A stretch of 64,000 nt of DNA from Turicibacter sp. TJ11. GTDB taxonomy: Bacteria; Bacillota_I; Bacilli_A; MOL361; Turicibacteraceae. Position 1 is the first letter of the stretch. Each line of letters starts with the position of its first letter. The position numbers were made by a program, and so were the translations under genes. The DNA lies in the NCBI RefSeq assembly GCF_021497505.1, contig NZ_CP069349.1, positions 521,861 to 585,860 on the forward strand, in the 5' to 3' direction. The notes beneath the pieces were generated by a model. The model was not told where the DNA came from. It saw only the letters and a list, made by a program, of their open reading frames with translations, and did not search any database. Positions 1-8,254 of this stretch are shown here, piece by piece.

Positions 1-437
1 ACGTGCGCTATGATGCAACTGAAATATCAAGACCAATGAATAACTTATATGGAAGTCGTCCAGCGGTCAAAGAATTTGATTTAGAATCAGAAATTACAAA
101 TATCTTACATGAAATGGGAGTTCCTGCACATATTAAAGGATATTTATACTTAAGAGAATCAATCGATATGGTTTACAACGATATTGAATTATTAGGTTCA
201 ATTACAAAAGTGTTATATCCAGATGTTGCAAAAAAATATAAAACAACTGCATCACGTGTAGAACGTGCCATTCGTCATGCCATTGAAGTAGCATGGAATC
301 GTGGAAATATTGAAGCTATTTCTAATATCTTCGGATACACAGTAAGTGTGTCAAAATCAAAACCAACAAACTCTGAATTCATCGCTATGATTGCTGATAA
401 ACTACGTTTAGAACATAAAAATAAAGTCGCATCTTAA
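1..437 (+). CDS. spo0A: Spo0A C-terminal effector domain (5' truncated by window)
   Basis: This is the DNA-binding half of the sporulation master response regulator Spo0A, which binds 0A boxes and contacts sigma-A and sigma-H RNA polymerase. The phospho-acceptor receiver domain lies upstream of the window; reading is open to the first base. About 145 codons remain. The visible part holds the family's characteristic segments: the [20 protein letters not shown] stretch, then [20 protein letters not shown], which contains the recognition helix, then [10 protein letters not shown] and the [15 protein letters not shown] tail. No frame disruption is seen and the gene ends just before a strong terminator. 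Identity is secure from these motifs; the start cannot be seen. Confidence 0.96.
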   Translation, partial: VRYDATEISRPMNNLYGSRPAVKEFDLESEITNILHEMGVPAHIKGYLYLRESIDMVYNDIELLGSITKVLYPDVAKKYKTTASRVERAIRHAIEVAWNRGNIEAISNIFGYTVSVSKSKPTNSEFIAMIADKLRLEHKNKVAS

Positions 438-451
438 ATAAATCTATTTTT

Positions 452-478
452 AGAGCATTGATTATCAATGCTCTTTTT
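452..478 (+). terminator. Rho-independent terminator of spo0A
   Basis: A perfect 10-bp stem (AGAGCATTGA / TCAATGCTCT) with a 3-base loop is followed directly by a T-rich run, 15 bases after the spo0A stop codon. Confidence 0.9.
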
Positions 479-542
479 ATATTTTTTTAACGACTGATCC
501 ATTGGGTGATGATTGATAGGCACTCTCTTTATTCTTTTTTCA

Positions 543-559
543 TATACTAATTCAGTATA
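543..559. promoter_or_regulatory. Perfect inverted repeat upstream of GHL10 gene, possible operator
   Basis: TATACT-aattc-AGTATA is a perfect 6-5-6 inverted repeat about 100 bases upstream of the GHL10 gene. TATACT could also serve as a -10 box. The regulator is unknown and the repeat is short enough to be chance in AT-rich DNA. Confidence 0.25.
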
Positions 560-616
560 AAGAAGACGACAACACGAAGTTAAAAACTGAAGAGTTGATG
601 AGAGGAGGGTGAGATA

Positions 617-667
617 TTGACTGTTAATTTCAATAGTCGATATCTAATAAAAAATGGGAAATTATAA
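617..667 (+). other. Possible 16-residue leader peptide overlapping GHL10 start
   Basis: The strongest ribosome binding site in this gap (GAGGAGGG, 602-609) is about 45 bases before the GHL10 ATG but only 7 before a TTG at 617. That TTG opens a 16-codon frame (TVNFNSRYLIKNGKL) ending at 667, out of frame with and overlapping the downstream start at 654. This could be a translationally coupled leader; the alternative is that the SD is fortuitous. No family match is known. Confidence 0.25.
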
Positions 668-2483
668 AATTCATACCTATACCCTGACGTGCAACTGCCC
701 ATATTGCCAACAGATGCGTGGGCAGATGAAAACAGACGAAACAGAAGATTTGAGGACGAAAGAGTCAGTGCCTCAAACAGTTGCTTTAAGACAACGAGTT
801 TCGCCAGGTGATTCAAAGACATTGATTAATGCGTTTACAAATGAACCCGTAACAGTCGGTGGAGAAAATGTTGAGGTTTCTAAAACATTGAGTCCTAAAA
901 AGGAAGAACTTCGAGGAACTTGGATTACCACCGTTCGTAACAATGACTTTCCGAGTACTGCCGTTTATGAAAATGGATTTAATGTAGAGTTATTTAAATC
1001 TGAATTTTTAGCAATTATTAGAAGCTGTAAAGCGATGACCTTAAATGCTATCTTTTTTCAAGTTCGACCTGAAGGCGATGCATTCTATGAATCAGGTGTC
1101 AATCCTTGGAGCGTTTATTTAACCGGTCAACAAGGTGTTAAACCAAATTGGGGCGACTTTGATCCGTTAGCTTGGATGATTAATGTAACGCACTTAGCGG
1201 GAATTGAGTTTCATGCGTGGTTTAATCCTTTCCGCTTAACGCCATCTGGGAGTACTAACTCAACAAAAGAAAGCCTATTAAATACATTGACAGATACCCA
1301 TTATGCAAGGCGACATCCAGATTGGGTTTATTATTTTAATCGCCAACTTTATTTAGATCCAGGCGTTCCTGAGGTTCGAGAATTTATTATTCAAACGGTT
1401 ACAGAAGTCGTTAAAAAGTATCCGATTGATGCAGTTCATTTTGATGACTATTTCTATCCGTATTCGTATGAAACAGAAGTGAATGGTGAACCAATGGTGA
1501 TTAGCTTTGCCGATGAAAGTCCAGATTATCAAACGTATGAAGCGAATCGTCAATCTAATCAAGATATTGATGCTTGGCGAGAACAAAATATTAATCAACT
1601 CATTTATCAATTATCTCAAACCATTCGTCAATATAATGTGGAAAATGGAAAGAGTATTGCATTTGGAATCAGTCCATTTGGTGTTTGGGCATCTGCTGAG
1701 GAAACAGGTGGTGTTGGTTCAAATACTTCATCCGCTCAGCTTTCATCACTAAGTGAGTACGTCAATTCAAAATTATGGGTTGATGAGGAATGGATTGATT
1801 ATATTGTTCCTCAAAATTATTGGTCTTTATCCGATCGTCTTTCTTCTTTTGCAGAAGTAGCGGCGTGGTGGAATCAAGTCATGGCCAATTCACGAACTCA
1901 ACTGTACATGGGACTTGGGATCTATTTATACAATGAAGATTATCAGAATGTAGCTTGGCAAAATCCTGATGAGATCATTGATGAAATTCGCTATCTTCGA
2001 ACACTTTCAAATAACGATGGTTTTGTATTCTTTACTTACCATAACTTATTGCCTCAAGAAGAAAGTTTACCTGGACAACAAACGTTAAATGAGGCAAATC
2101 GTCGATTAGACACGGAAGTCTTTACGTCTTATAGTCTAGTTCCACCTCGTCCATGGTTACAAATGAGACCAACCTATCCCGTTAAAAATTTAATCGTGAC
2201 GCGTTGTGATGACAATTGTCGTCTCGTCCAGTTTCAGGATGCACCTGACAACAATAGTCAATATTATGTGATTTACCGAATCCCACAGGCAAGTTATACA
2301 GAAGGCATTGACTTTTCAAATGCGGATTATATTTTAGCTGTTATGGGACGTGTGCCAGGTGAGATCGTTCAGACGTACACTGATGAACAAGCAGAGCCAA
2401 ACACGGTTTATACGTATGCTGTAACGGCGCTGTCGCAGGCACAAGTAGAGTCTTCGCCAGTTTCATTTGTTTTTGTACCATAA
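654..2483 (+). CDS. GHL10-type glycoside hydrolase-like protein (DUF187)
   Basis: A 609-residue protein of the glycosyl hydrolase-like 10 family, a TIM-barrel group that includes cell-wall-associated proteins of uncertain substrate. After about 85 residues, ELRGTWITTVRNNDFPS opens the barrel. The strand motifs NAIFFQVRPEGDAFY, FHAWFNPFRL, YLDPGVPEVREFI, DAVHFDDYFYPY and IDYIVPQNYW follow in family order. The last ~100 residues look like a fibronectin-III-like beta domain (YYVIYRIP...TVYTYAVTAL). The N-terminus has no signal peptide but carries Cys13, Cys15 and Cys18 (CNCPYC), an odd possible metal knuckle. The ATG at 654 has no good SD of its own. The start is therefore uncertain, and coupling to the short upstream frame is possible. 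Single-gene unit bounded by terminators. Confidence 0.85.
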   Translation: MGNYKIHTYTLTCNCPYCQQMRGQMKTDETEDLRTKESVPQTVALRQRVSPGDSKTLINAFTNEPVTVGGENVEVSKTLSPKKEELRGTWITTVRNNDFPSTAVYENGFNVELFKSEFLAIIRSCKAMTLNAIFFQVRPEGDAFYESGVNPWSVYLTGQQGVKPNWGDFDPLAWMINVTHLAGIEFHAWFNPFRLTPSGSTNSTKESLLNTLTDTHYARRHPDWVYYFNRQLYLDPGVPEVREFIIQTVTEVVKKYPIDAVHFDDYFYPYSYETEVNGEPMVISFADESPDYQTYEANRQSNQDIDAWREQNINQLIYQLSQTIRQYNVENGKSIAFGISPFGVWASAEETGGVGSNTSSAQLSSLSEYVNSKLWVDEEWIDYIVPQNYWSLSDRLSSFAEVAAWWNQVMANSRTQLYMGLGIYLYNEDYQNVAWQNPDEIIDEIRYLRTLSNNDGFVFFTYHNLLPQEESLPGQQTLNEANRRLDTEVFTSYSLVPPRPWLQMRPTYPVKNLIVTRCDDNCRLVQFQDAPDNNSQYYVIYRIPQASYTEGIDFSNADYILAVMGRVPGEIVQTYTDEQAEPNTVYTYAVTALSQAQVESSPVSFVFVP

Positions 2484-2487
2484 ATAA

Positions 2488-2526
2488 AAAAAAGATCATT
2501 TACTCGCGAGTAAATGATCTTTTTTA
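2488..2526. terminator. Bidirectional terminator
   Basis: A near-perfect palindrome (AAAGATCATTTACTCG / CGAGTAAATGATCTTT) is flanked by A and T runs. It closes the GHL10 gene and, from the other side, the small minus-strand gene ending at 2529. Confidence 0.92.
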
Positions 2527-2528
2527 TA

Positions 2529-2672
2529 TTAAAAGAAAGGCATATTTTTTAAGTTTAAGATACTAATAATTAATGAAATTAATGGAACGAGTACAAATGA
2601 TAATGCTAAGATTAATAATAAGATCTTTGTTCCTTTCATTTTATTTAAATTATGTTGTGCTTTTTTAGCCAT
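2529..2672 (-). CDS. Small single-pass membrane protein, 47 aa
   Basis: Unrecognised 47-residue gene on the minus strand. It starts MAKKAQHNLNKMKGTK, a basic amphipathic head. One strongly hydrophobic helix follows (ILLLILALSFVLVPLISLII) and the tail is NLKNMPFF. The SD GAGGTG sits 6 bases before the ATG, and the stop falls 3 bases from a bidirectional terminator, so the unit has its own 5' and 3' signals. It is divergent from dinB. Its size and layout resemble small Firmicute membrane peptides such as Prli42 or DUF4044 proteins, but no motif decides this. Function unknown. Confidence 0.7.
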   Translation of the reverse strand: MAKKAQHNLNKMKGTKILLLILALSFVLVPLISLIISILNLKNMPFF

Positions 2673-2698
2673 ATTAAATTCACCTCATAGACAAAGTT

Positions 2699-2707
2699 TG
2701 CTATAAT
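2699..2707 (+). promoter_or_regulatory. Extended -10 promoter candidate for dinB
   Basis: TGC-TATAAT is an extended -10 element about 60 bases before the dinB start. No convincing -35 is present, and no LexA-type box (GAAC-N4-GTTC) was seen, so SOS control is not supported by the sequence. Confidence 0.4.
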
Positions 2708-2767
2708 GTATACCGTAACTTAGTCTATTATAATATAAATATTTTGAAAAAGGAAGAGGATTTAACG

Positions 2768-3961
2768 TTGGGAATGCCAATATTTAGAATTATATTCCAT
2801 ATTGATTTAAACGCTTTTTTTGCCTCATGTGAGACCACGTTGCGCCCTGAATTAGAAAACTTACCGTTAGCTATTAGTGGTGAAAAATCATCAAAACGAG
2901 GAATTGTGACGACAGCAAATTATGTGGCTCGCCAATTTGGAGTACATAGTGCCATGCCACTCATGCAAGCGAAGAAAAAGTGCCCATCACTTGTGGTTGT
3001 ACCCGCTAATTTTGATTTGTATCGAAAAATTTCACAACAGTTTATCGAGTTGTTGCAAACGTATAGTGATCAAGTCGAGAAGGCTTCTATTGATGAAGCA
3101 TATGTCGATGTGACACATCTTTATCATCAAATTCATCCTGTAAAACTAGCGCAACAAATTCAAATGCGTATCCAAAATGAGTTGAAAATCGGTTGTAGTA
3201 TTGGAATTGCACCTAATAAATTTTTGGCAAAAATGGCTTCAGATATGAAAAAACCAAATGGAATAACCGTTTTACGAAAACGAGATTTACCTTCGGTGCT
3301 TTGGCCCCTACCGATTGAAGAGATGTTTGGTGTTGGAAAAGCCTCTTCACTGAAATTAAAGCAATTAGGCATAAATACAATTGAAGACTTAGTACATTAT
3401 AAGGAAGTAGAAAAAATTGAACAGCTCTTCGGACGACATGGCTTAAAATGGATTGAAAATGGCAAAGGAAATGATCAAACGCCTATTAATCCGAATAAGT
3501 ACGAAGTGCCATCAAGTATTGGTCATTCAACGACGTTTACGAAAGACTATTGCTTTGATGAAGAAATTAAAAAAGAGGCTAAACGAATGTGTATCAAAAC
3601 ATCTAATCGTTTAAAAAGATATCAATTATATGCTAAAACGATTAGTATTCAATTAAAAGATCACACATTCAAACAAATCACCCGAAGTAAAACCGTTGAA
3701 ATTCCAATTCAACGTGTTGATGAACTCTATTCCATTATTGAGGAGTTGTTTGAAGAACATTGGGAGGGACAACCGTTACGTTTAGTTGGAGTGAATACGA
3801 CGAACTTAGTCAGTACTAACAAAGTCACGCAGCAACTGAATTTATTTAACTATCAGTCGTTTGCTGTGGAAGAGAAGTTAAATCAAACACTTCAGAAAAT
3901 TAAAACAAAACACGGGAATCATCTCATTCAAAAAGGGATTCAGAAAGGAAAGAAAAAATGA
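2768..3961 (+). CDS. dinB: DNA polymerase IV (Y-family, DinB)
   Basis: Translesion polymerase of the Y family, 397 residues from the chosen start. The palm motifs HIDLNAFFASCE (first acidic metal ligands) and SIDEAYVD (second catalytic acidic pair) are intact. They are followed by the helix-hairpin-helix region (FGVGKASSLKLKQLGI) and the little-finger domain. A beta-clamp-binding peptide is likely near the end (QQLNLF). The TTG at 2768 is preferred: SD AGGAAGAGGA ends 7 bases before it. The TTG at 2744 lies upstream of that SD, and the ATG at 2774 is 13 bases away. The stop overlaps the nudF start (ATGATG), so the two genes are translationally coupled. Confidence 0.93.
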   Translation: MGMPIFRIIFHIDLNAFFASCETTLRPELENLPLAISGEKSSKRGIVTTANYVARQFGVHSAMPLMQAKKKCPSLVVVPANFDLYRKISQQFIELLQTYSDQVEKASIDEAYVDVTHLYHQIHPVKLAQQIQMRIQNELKIGCSIGIAPNKFLAKMASDMKKPNGITVLRKRDLPSVLWPLPIEEMFGVGKASSLKLKQLGINTIEDLVHYKEVEKIEQLFGRHGLKWIENGKGNDQTPINPNKYEVPSSIGHSTTFTKDYCFDEEIKKEAKRMCIKTSNRLKRYQLYAKTISIQLKDHTFKQITRSKTVEIPIQRVDELYSIIEELFEEHWEGQPLRLVGVNTTNLVSTNKVTQQLNLFNYQSFAVEEKLNQTLQKIKTKHGNHLIQKGIQKGKKK

Positions 3962-4506
3962 TGAAACAGTTAGAGGAAAAACAATTAACAACGAAGGAAT
4001 ATTATAAAAATTCATTTTTAAAAGTCACTGAAGATGACATTCAATTACCAAATGACAAACAGGCGAAGCGTGTCGTGGTACATCATCCAGGTGGCGTTAA
4101 TTTAATCGCATTAGATGAACATCAACGATTAATTTTAGTCGAGCAATATCGATATCCTGTAAAAAAGGCCACGCTTGAAACCCCTGCTGGAAAAATTGAA
4201 CCGGGAGAAGCGACGATTGTGACGGCAAAGCGTGAGTTAGAAGAAGAGACGGGATATACGTGTGAAACACTAACGATGATTGGTCGATTTGCAACTTCTC
4301 CTGGTTTTTGTGATGAGTACATTGAAAACTTCTTAGCGACGAATTTAAAAAAATTAGACTATGAAGTTGCAGGAGACGAAGATGAGTTTATTAACTTATA
4401 TCATGTCACGAAAGAAGAAGCGTTAACGTTAATCGAAGAAGGTCGCATTTGTGACTTTAAAACGATTTATGCCATTCAATACTTAATTATTCATCATCAA
4501 TGGTAA
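3958..4506 (+). CDS. nudF: ADP-ribose pyrophosphatase (Nudix hydrolase)
   Basis: 182-residue Nudix hydrolase expected to cleave ADP-ribose to AMP and ribose-5-phosphate. The full Nudix box is visible: Gly78, Glu84, Arg92-Glu93, Glu96-Glu97 and Gly99 in the segment GKIEPGEATIVTAKRELEEE, which supplies the metal ligands. The upstream EQYRYP and the downstream FATSPGF...ENF segments are typical of the NudF/YqkG subgroup. It overlaps the dinB stop codon (alternative ATG at 3961) and lies in the same order relative to spoIIM, fur and xerD as in Bacillus, which supports the nudF name. Confidence 0.93.
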   Translation: MMKQLEEKQLTTKEYYKNSFLKVTEDDIQLPNDKQAKRVVVHHPGGVNLIALDEHQRLILVEQYRYPVKKATLETPAGKIEPGEATIVTAKRELEEETGYTCETLTMIGRFATSPGFCDEYIENFLATNLKKLDYEVAGDEDEFINLYHVTKEEALTLIEEGRICDFKTIYAIQYLIIHHQW

Positions 4507-4641
4507 AAACTAAACTTGACAAAAGACATCAACAGAATCGAGAATTAAAAAAATAATTGTGGATTAAGCACTATGATTGAAAGAAGTTGTTGATGTGGAT
4601 GAGTGATTGAGCATGAATTAAAATCATTTAATTCATGATTA

Positions 4642-4670
4642 GCATAATTCTCATTTTCTTTTCATACGGT
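4642..4670 (+). promoter_or_regulatory. Candidate sigma-E promoter of spoIIM
   Basis: GCATAAT (4642-4648) matches the sigma-E -35 consensus KMATATT at 6 of 7 positions. CATACGGT (4663-4670) matches the -10 consensus CATACAMT at 6 of 8, with a 14-base spacer. The Bacillus spoIIM gene is known to be sigma-E dependent. Assignment by inspection only. Confidence 0.5.
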
Positions 4671-4692
4671 TGAAAAGAAGGGGGGAGTGCTC

Positions 4693-5415
4693 ATGGTCGC
4701 ACAAAAACGTCGCAAAAAATCGTTCTCTTATGTCTTATATGTCATGTATGTCTTACTATTACTCGTTATTATTGGTGATATTATTGGGGCTTCACTTTAT
4801 ATGAAACTAGAGCAATCATCACAAAGTGTTATGTTAAACTATGTGAATGAAAATATTAATGCCTTTGATCAGTCGCAGTGGTCATTTAATCAATTGTTTT
4901 ATAAGCAATTTATGTATCAAGGTAGCATGTGGGTATTAGGATTAACTGTTATTGGGGTTGTGGTTAATTTATTTCTTGTTTTCTTAAAAGGTGTGGTAGC
5001 GGGATTTAATGTGTTTTTTATTTTTCAAACATTAGCACCGATGCAGGCTATTTTCACTAGTTTTTTATGGTTACTTCAATACTTGCTTATTTTAGCGGTG
5101 ACTATTTTAAGCGGCTATTTTACGATACGTTTTGTCATTATGGCTGTTAAAATTATTTTCTTTAAAAAAAATACGGCTATTTTACAAAAACATTTACTAT
5201 ACTACTTTTATCAATTAGTGATCATTATGATGTTAACATTAATTACTTCAGGAATCACTTATGTCATCCAACCGATGGTCTATCATCAATTTGAAAAAGC
5301 AGGCCAATCGGAGTCTGTCGAACAGTCATCAGATGATTTCATTTCAACATCGTCTGATGCGACCTCAAAGGTCACGTTGCAAATCAATGTTAATTTCGAA
5401 ACAGAAATGCTATAA
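4693..5415 (+). CDS. spoIIM: Stage II sporulation protein M
   Basis: 240-residue polytopic membrane protein of the SpoIIM family. In Bacillus, SpoIIM forms the SpoIID-SpoIIM-SpoIIP peptidoglycan-degrading complex that drives engulfment of the forespore. A basic head (VAQKRRKKS) precedes about five hydrophobic segments. The family core is visible in YQGSMWVLGLTVIGVVVNLF, then FLKGVVAGFNVFF. The C-terminal 40 residues are polar and Ser-rich (SVEQSSDDFISTSSDATS), probably an extra-membrane tail. The ATG at 4693 is 7 bases after a GGGGGG SD; the GTG at 4687 abuts the SD and is unlikely. Its location between nudF and fur matches Bacillus synteny. Confidence 0.9.
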   Translation: MVAQKRRKKSFSYVLYVMYVLLLLVIIGDIIGASLYMKLEQSSQSVMLNYVNENINAFDQSQWSFNQLFYKQFMYQGSMWVLGLTVIGVVVNLFLVFLKGVVAGFNVFFIFQTLAPMQAIFTSFLWLLQYLLILAVTILSGYFTIRFVIMAVKIIFFKKNTAILQKHLLYYFYQLVIIMMLTLITSGITYVIQPMVYHQFEKAGQSESVEQSSDDFISTSSDATSKVTLQINVNFETEML

Positions 5416-5461
5416 TAAACATATAATTAAATTTAGATTCAATAAACAAGATGGTGAAAAC

Positions 5462-5911
5462 ATGACACAACTTTCAAAGTATGAAGCTATGATTGTTAAA
5501 TCAGGCTCGAAATTAACGAAGCAACGCAAACAAATTTTAAACATTATCGTCGAACATTCAGATGAACACTTTTCTGCCGAAACGTTATATGACTTAGTTC
5601 GACATATTGATAGTTCCATTGGGATTGCAACCATTTATCGAACACTTGAATTATTTGAGAAATTAAAAATTGTTCGTACCGTTAAAATTAAAAATGATGG
5701 TATTAATTATTATGATGTCATTGATTTAGATGAACAAAATCACTTTCATCACCATTTAATTTGTACAAACTGTAATCGCATTATTGAAATTGCTGATGAG
5801 TTAGAAAGTTACGAAGTCTTTATCAAACAAAAATATGGATTTGATGTTACGGATCATGAACTCACTTTTTATGGAACGTGTCAATCGTGTCAATCATCAG
5901 AAAATGCTTAG
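5462..5911 (+). CDS. fur: Ferric uptake regulator Fur
   Basis: 149-residue Fur-family repressor, the usual length. A winged helix (KLTKQRKQILNII...IGIATIYRTLELFEKL) precedes the dimer/metal domain. Metal residues are visible: His96 and His98 in HFHHHLIC, structural zinc cysteines Cys101/Cys104 and Cys140/Cys143. The ligand 11 residues after His98 is Glu109, as in Fur, not the Asp of PerR; this separates it from the second Fur-family gene at 27441. The ATG at 5462 follows a GGTG SD; upstream in-frame codons overlap spoIIM and are not needed. It sits between spoIIM and xerD as in Bacillus. Confidence 0.9.
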   Translation: MTQLSKYEAMIVKSGSKLTKQRKQILNIIVEHSDEHFSAETLYDLVRHIDSSIGIATIYRTLELFEKLKIVRTVKIKNDGINYYDVIDLDEQNHFHHHLICTNCNRIIEIADELESYEVFIKQKYGFDVTDHELTFYGTCQSCQSSENA

Positions 5912-5941
5912 GAGCTTCTACTCAAGTAGAAGCTCTTTTTT
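5912..5941 (+). terminator. Terminator between fur and xerD
   Basis: An 11-bp perfect stem (GAGCTTCTACT / AGTAGAAGCTC) has a 2-base gap in the loop and is followed by a run of seven Ts, immediately after the fur stop. The xerD SD begins 3 bases after the T run, so xerD needs its own promoter or readthrough. Confidence 0.85.
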
Positions 5942-5955
5942 TAGGGAGGAAGAAC

Positions 5956-6867
5956 ATGAAGTTTCAAATCGAATTAGATTATTTTTTAACCTATTTGACG
6001 GTCGATCGAGGATTGAGTTTAAATACGAAAGAAAATTATGAACGCGATTTAAAAGGCTATTTATCATTTATGGAAAAACATTGTATCCAACGTGTTGATG
6101 GTATTGAGCGAGAAGACATTCAGTTATATCTTATTCAATTGTACGAACAAGGATTAAATACTAAATCTGTGGCGCGTCATTTATCTGCCATTCGAACGTT
6201 TCATGAATATTTAATGATTGAAAAAATGAGTTTTAAAAATCCTTGTGACTTAATTGAAAGTCCAAAGTTGGTACGTAAGTTACCGGAAATCTTAAGTGTA
6301 GAAGAGGTCGATGCGTTATTAGAAAGCTTTACTCATGAGACACCGGGAGATATTAGGAATCACGCGATGGTTGAGCTTTTATATGCTTCAGGGTTACGTG
6401 TTTCCGAATTACTAGCGCTCAAAATGGAGGATCTACATTTATCTAGACAATTTATTAAATGTCAGGGAAAAGGAAATAAAGAGCGACTGGTTCCGATTGG
6501 TGAGGTAGCTGCTGATGTTTTAGACTTATACTTAACGGTGGCGCGACCGAAGTTATTAAAAAAAGCAAATGATGCGTTATTTTTAAATCGATTTGGTGAC
6601 GTGATGACCCGACAAGGATTTTGGAAAATTTTAAAAAAACAAGCACAAGTAGCGGGCATTAAAAAGGAATTATCTCCTCATAAACTTCGCCACTCATTCG
6701 CCACCCACTTAATTGAAAATGGAGTTGATTTACGTTTAGTGCAAGAAATGCTAGGCCATTCAGATATTGCAACCACTCAAATTTATACTCACATTAGTAA
6801 AGAACATCTTCGCAGTGTGTTTGAATTGTCACATCCAAGAAGTGGTCAAGTGGGGAATGAAAAATAA
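5956..6867 (+). CDS. xerD: Tyrosine recombinase XerD
   Basis: 303-residue site-specific tyrosine recombinase that, with XerC, resolves chromosome dimers at dif. The N-terminal SAM-like core-binding domain (residues ~1-100) is followed by the catalytic domain. All six catalytic positions are visible: Arg148 (ASGLRVSELL), Lys172 (CQGKGNKER), His242 and Arg245 (PHKLRHSFATH), His268 (MLGHSDIATTQ) and nucleophile Tyr277 (IYTHIS). ATG 5956 has SD GGGAGGA 5 bases upstream, so the in-frame extension to 5878 is rejected. The Bacillus-like neighbourhood (fur before, deoB after) supports XerD over XerC or an integrase. Confidence 0.93.
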   Translation: MKFQIELDYFLTYLTVDRGLSLNTKENYERDLKGYLSFMEKHCIQRVDGIEREDIQLYLIQLYEQGLNTKSVARHLSAIRTFHEYLMIEKMSFKNPCDLIESPKLVRKLPEILSVEEVDALLESFTHETPGDIRNHAMVELLYASGLRVSELLALKMEDLHLSRQFIKCQGKGNKERLVPIGEVAADVLDLYLTVARPKLLKKANDALFLNRFGDVMTRQGFWKILKKQAQVAGIKKELSPHKLRHSFATHLIENGVDLRLVQEMLGHSDIATTQIYTHISKEHLRSVFELSHPRSGQVGNEK

Positions 6868-6971
6868 GGTTTTTCTCGCAAAGTTTTACAAAATGAAATA
6901 TAATAAATAAGTAAGCGTTAATGATTAATACTAATGAAGGATTAGTTTGTACGTTAGAAAGGAAGTTGCAT

Positions 6972-8153
6972 ATGAAGTATAAACGTATATTTTTAGTCAT
7001 TATGGACTCTGTTGGTGCTGGTGAATTACCAGATGCGAAAGACTATAATGATTTAGGGGCAAATACATTAAAACATATTGCAAAGGCGGCAAACGGATTA
7101 AACATGCCAAATATGCAAAAGCTTGGATTAGGAAACTTAACCGATATTGAAGGCGTTGCGCCAATAAAGCCTGAAAAAGGATATTATACAAAGTGTGAAG
7201 AATTATCGACAGGAAAAGATACCATGACGGGTCACTGGGAGATCATGGGGCTAAAAATTACAGAACCTTTTCAAACATTTACAGAAACTGGGTTTCCTAA
7301 AGAATTAATTGATGAATTAGAAGCTCGCACAGGACGCAAAGTCGTTGGAAATAAATCCGCTTCTGGAACAGAAATCTTAGATGAATTAGGAGAGCATCAC
7401 TTAGCAACAGGTGATCTGATTGTATATACGTCAGCAGATTCTGTGTTACAGATTGCGGCTCATGAGGAAGTGATTCCAGTAGAGGAGTTATGGAACATTT
7501 GTAAAATCGCTCGTGAAATCACGATGAAAGATGAGTGGAAAGTAGGACGTATCATTGCACGTCCGTTCATCGGTGAAAAACAAGGAGCGTTTAAGCGTAC
7601 ACCTAATCGTCATGATTATGCGTTAAAACCATTTGGACGTACCGTTTTAAATGAACTAAAGGACGCTAATCAAGAAGTCATTGCCATCGGTAAAATTAAT
7701 GATATTTATGTAGGTGAAGGAATCACTGATTCAATCTTAACTAAATCAAACGAAGATGGAATGAATCAGCTATTAAACGTGATGAAACGTAAGTTTAGTG
7801 GATTAGCCTTTTTAAACTTAGTTGATTTTGATGCGATGTATGGACATAGACGTGATGCATTAGGTTATGCCAAGTGTTTAGAGGAATTTGATGTTCAATT
7901 AGGAGAGGTATTAGCTCAAATGAACGCTGATGATTTATTAATTATTTCAGCAGATCATGGAAATGATCCAACGGCTGCAGGAAGTGATCATACGAGAGAA
8001 TACATTCCACTTATCATGTACTCACCTTCTATGCAAAACGGTGGCGAGTTAGCGATTGGAAAATCATTTGCTAATATCGGAGCAACCGTAGCACAAAACT
8101 TTGGTGTAGAAATTCCTGCTATTGGAACAAGTTATTTAGATGAATTAAATTAA
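6972..8153 (+). CDS. deoB: Phosphopentomutase
   Basis: 393-residue phosphopentomutase (DeoB/Drm) of the alkaline-phosphatase superfamily. It interconverts ribose-1-phosphate and ribose-5-phosphate (and the deoxy forms) in nucleoside salvage. Metal-binding motifs are intact: [12 protein letters not shown] at the N-terminus, GHWEIMG with the catalytic Thr region ([11 protein letters not shown]) and [19 protein letters not shown] near the C-terminus. The ATG at 6972 follows SD AAAGGAAG; the longer in-frame version from 6921 is not needed. It could act with the nucleoside phosphorylase at 29684 and adenine deaminase at 53092, but is not linked to them. Confidence 0.95.
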   Translation: MKYKRIFLVIMDSVGAGELPDAKDYNDLGANTLKHIAKAANGLNMPNMQKLGLGNLTDIEGVAPIKPEKGYYTKCEELSTGKDTMTGHWEIMGLKITEPFQTFTETGFPKELIDELEARTGRKVVGNKSASGTEILDELGEHHLATGDLIVYTSADSVLQIAAHEEVIPVEELWNICKIAREITMKDEWKVGRIIARPFIGEKQGAFKRTPNRHDYALKPFGRTVLNELKDANQEVIAIGKINDIYVGEGITDSILTKSNEDGMNQLLNVMKRKFSGLAFLNLVDFDAMYGHRRDALGYAKCLEEFDVQLGEVLAQMNADDLLIISADHGNDPTAAGSDHTREYIPLIMYSPSMQNGGELAIGKSFANIGATVAQNFGVEIPAIGTSYLDELN

Positions 8154-8156
8154 TTA

Positions 8157-8186
8157 AAAAACTCAAGGTTATCCTTGAGTTTTTAT
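8157..8186 (+). terminator. Terminator of deoB
   Basis: Stem ACTCAAGG / CCTTGAGT with loop TTAT, preceded by an A run and followed by TTTTATT. Confidence 0.88.
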
Positions 8187-8254
8187 TCATGAGTAGACAT
8201 CTTTGCTAGTTTTGATTAAAATAAAGAAAAGATTTTAAGAGAGGAGAGGATAGG

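Noticed and set aside
5261-5461. Long N-terminal extension of Fur
   Set aside because: Lies inside spoIIM in another frame; the ATG at 5462 gives the standard 149-residue Fur.
5878-5955. N-terminal extension of XerD
   Set aside because: It overlaps fur and the intervening terminator; ATG 5956 has a strong SD and matches the usual XerD length.
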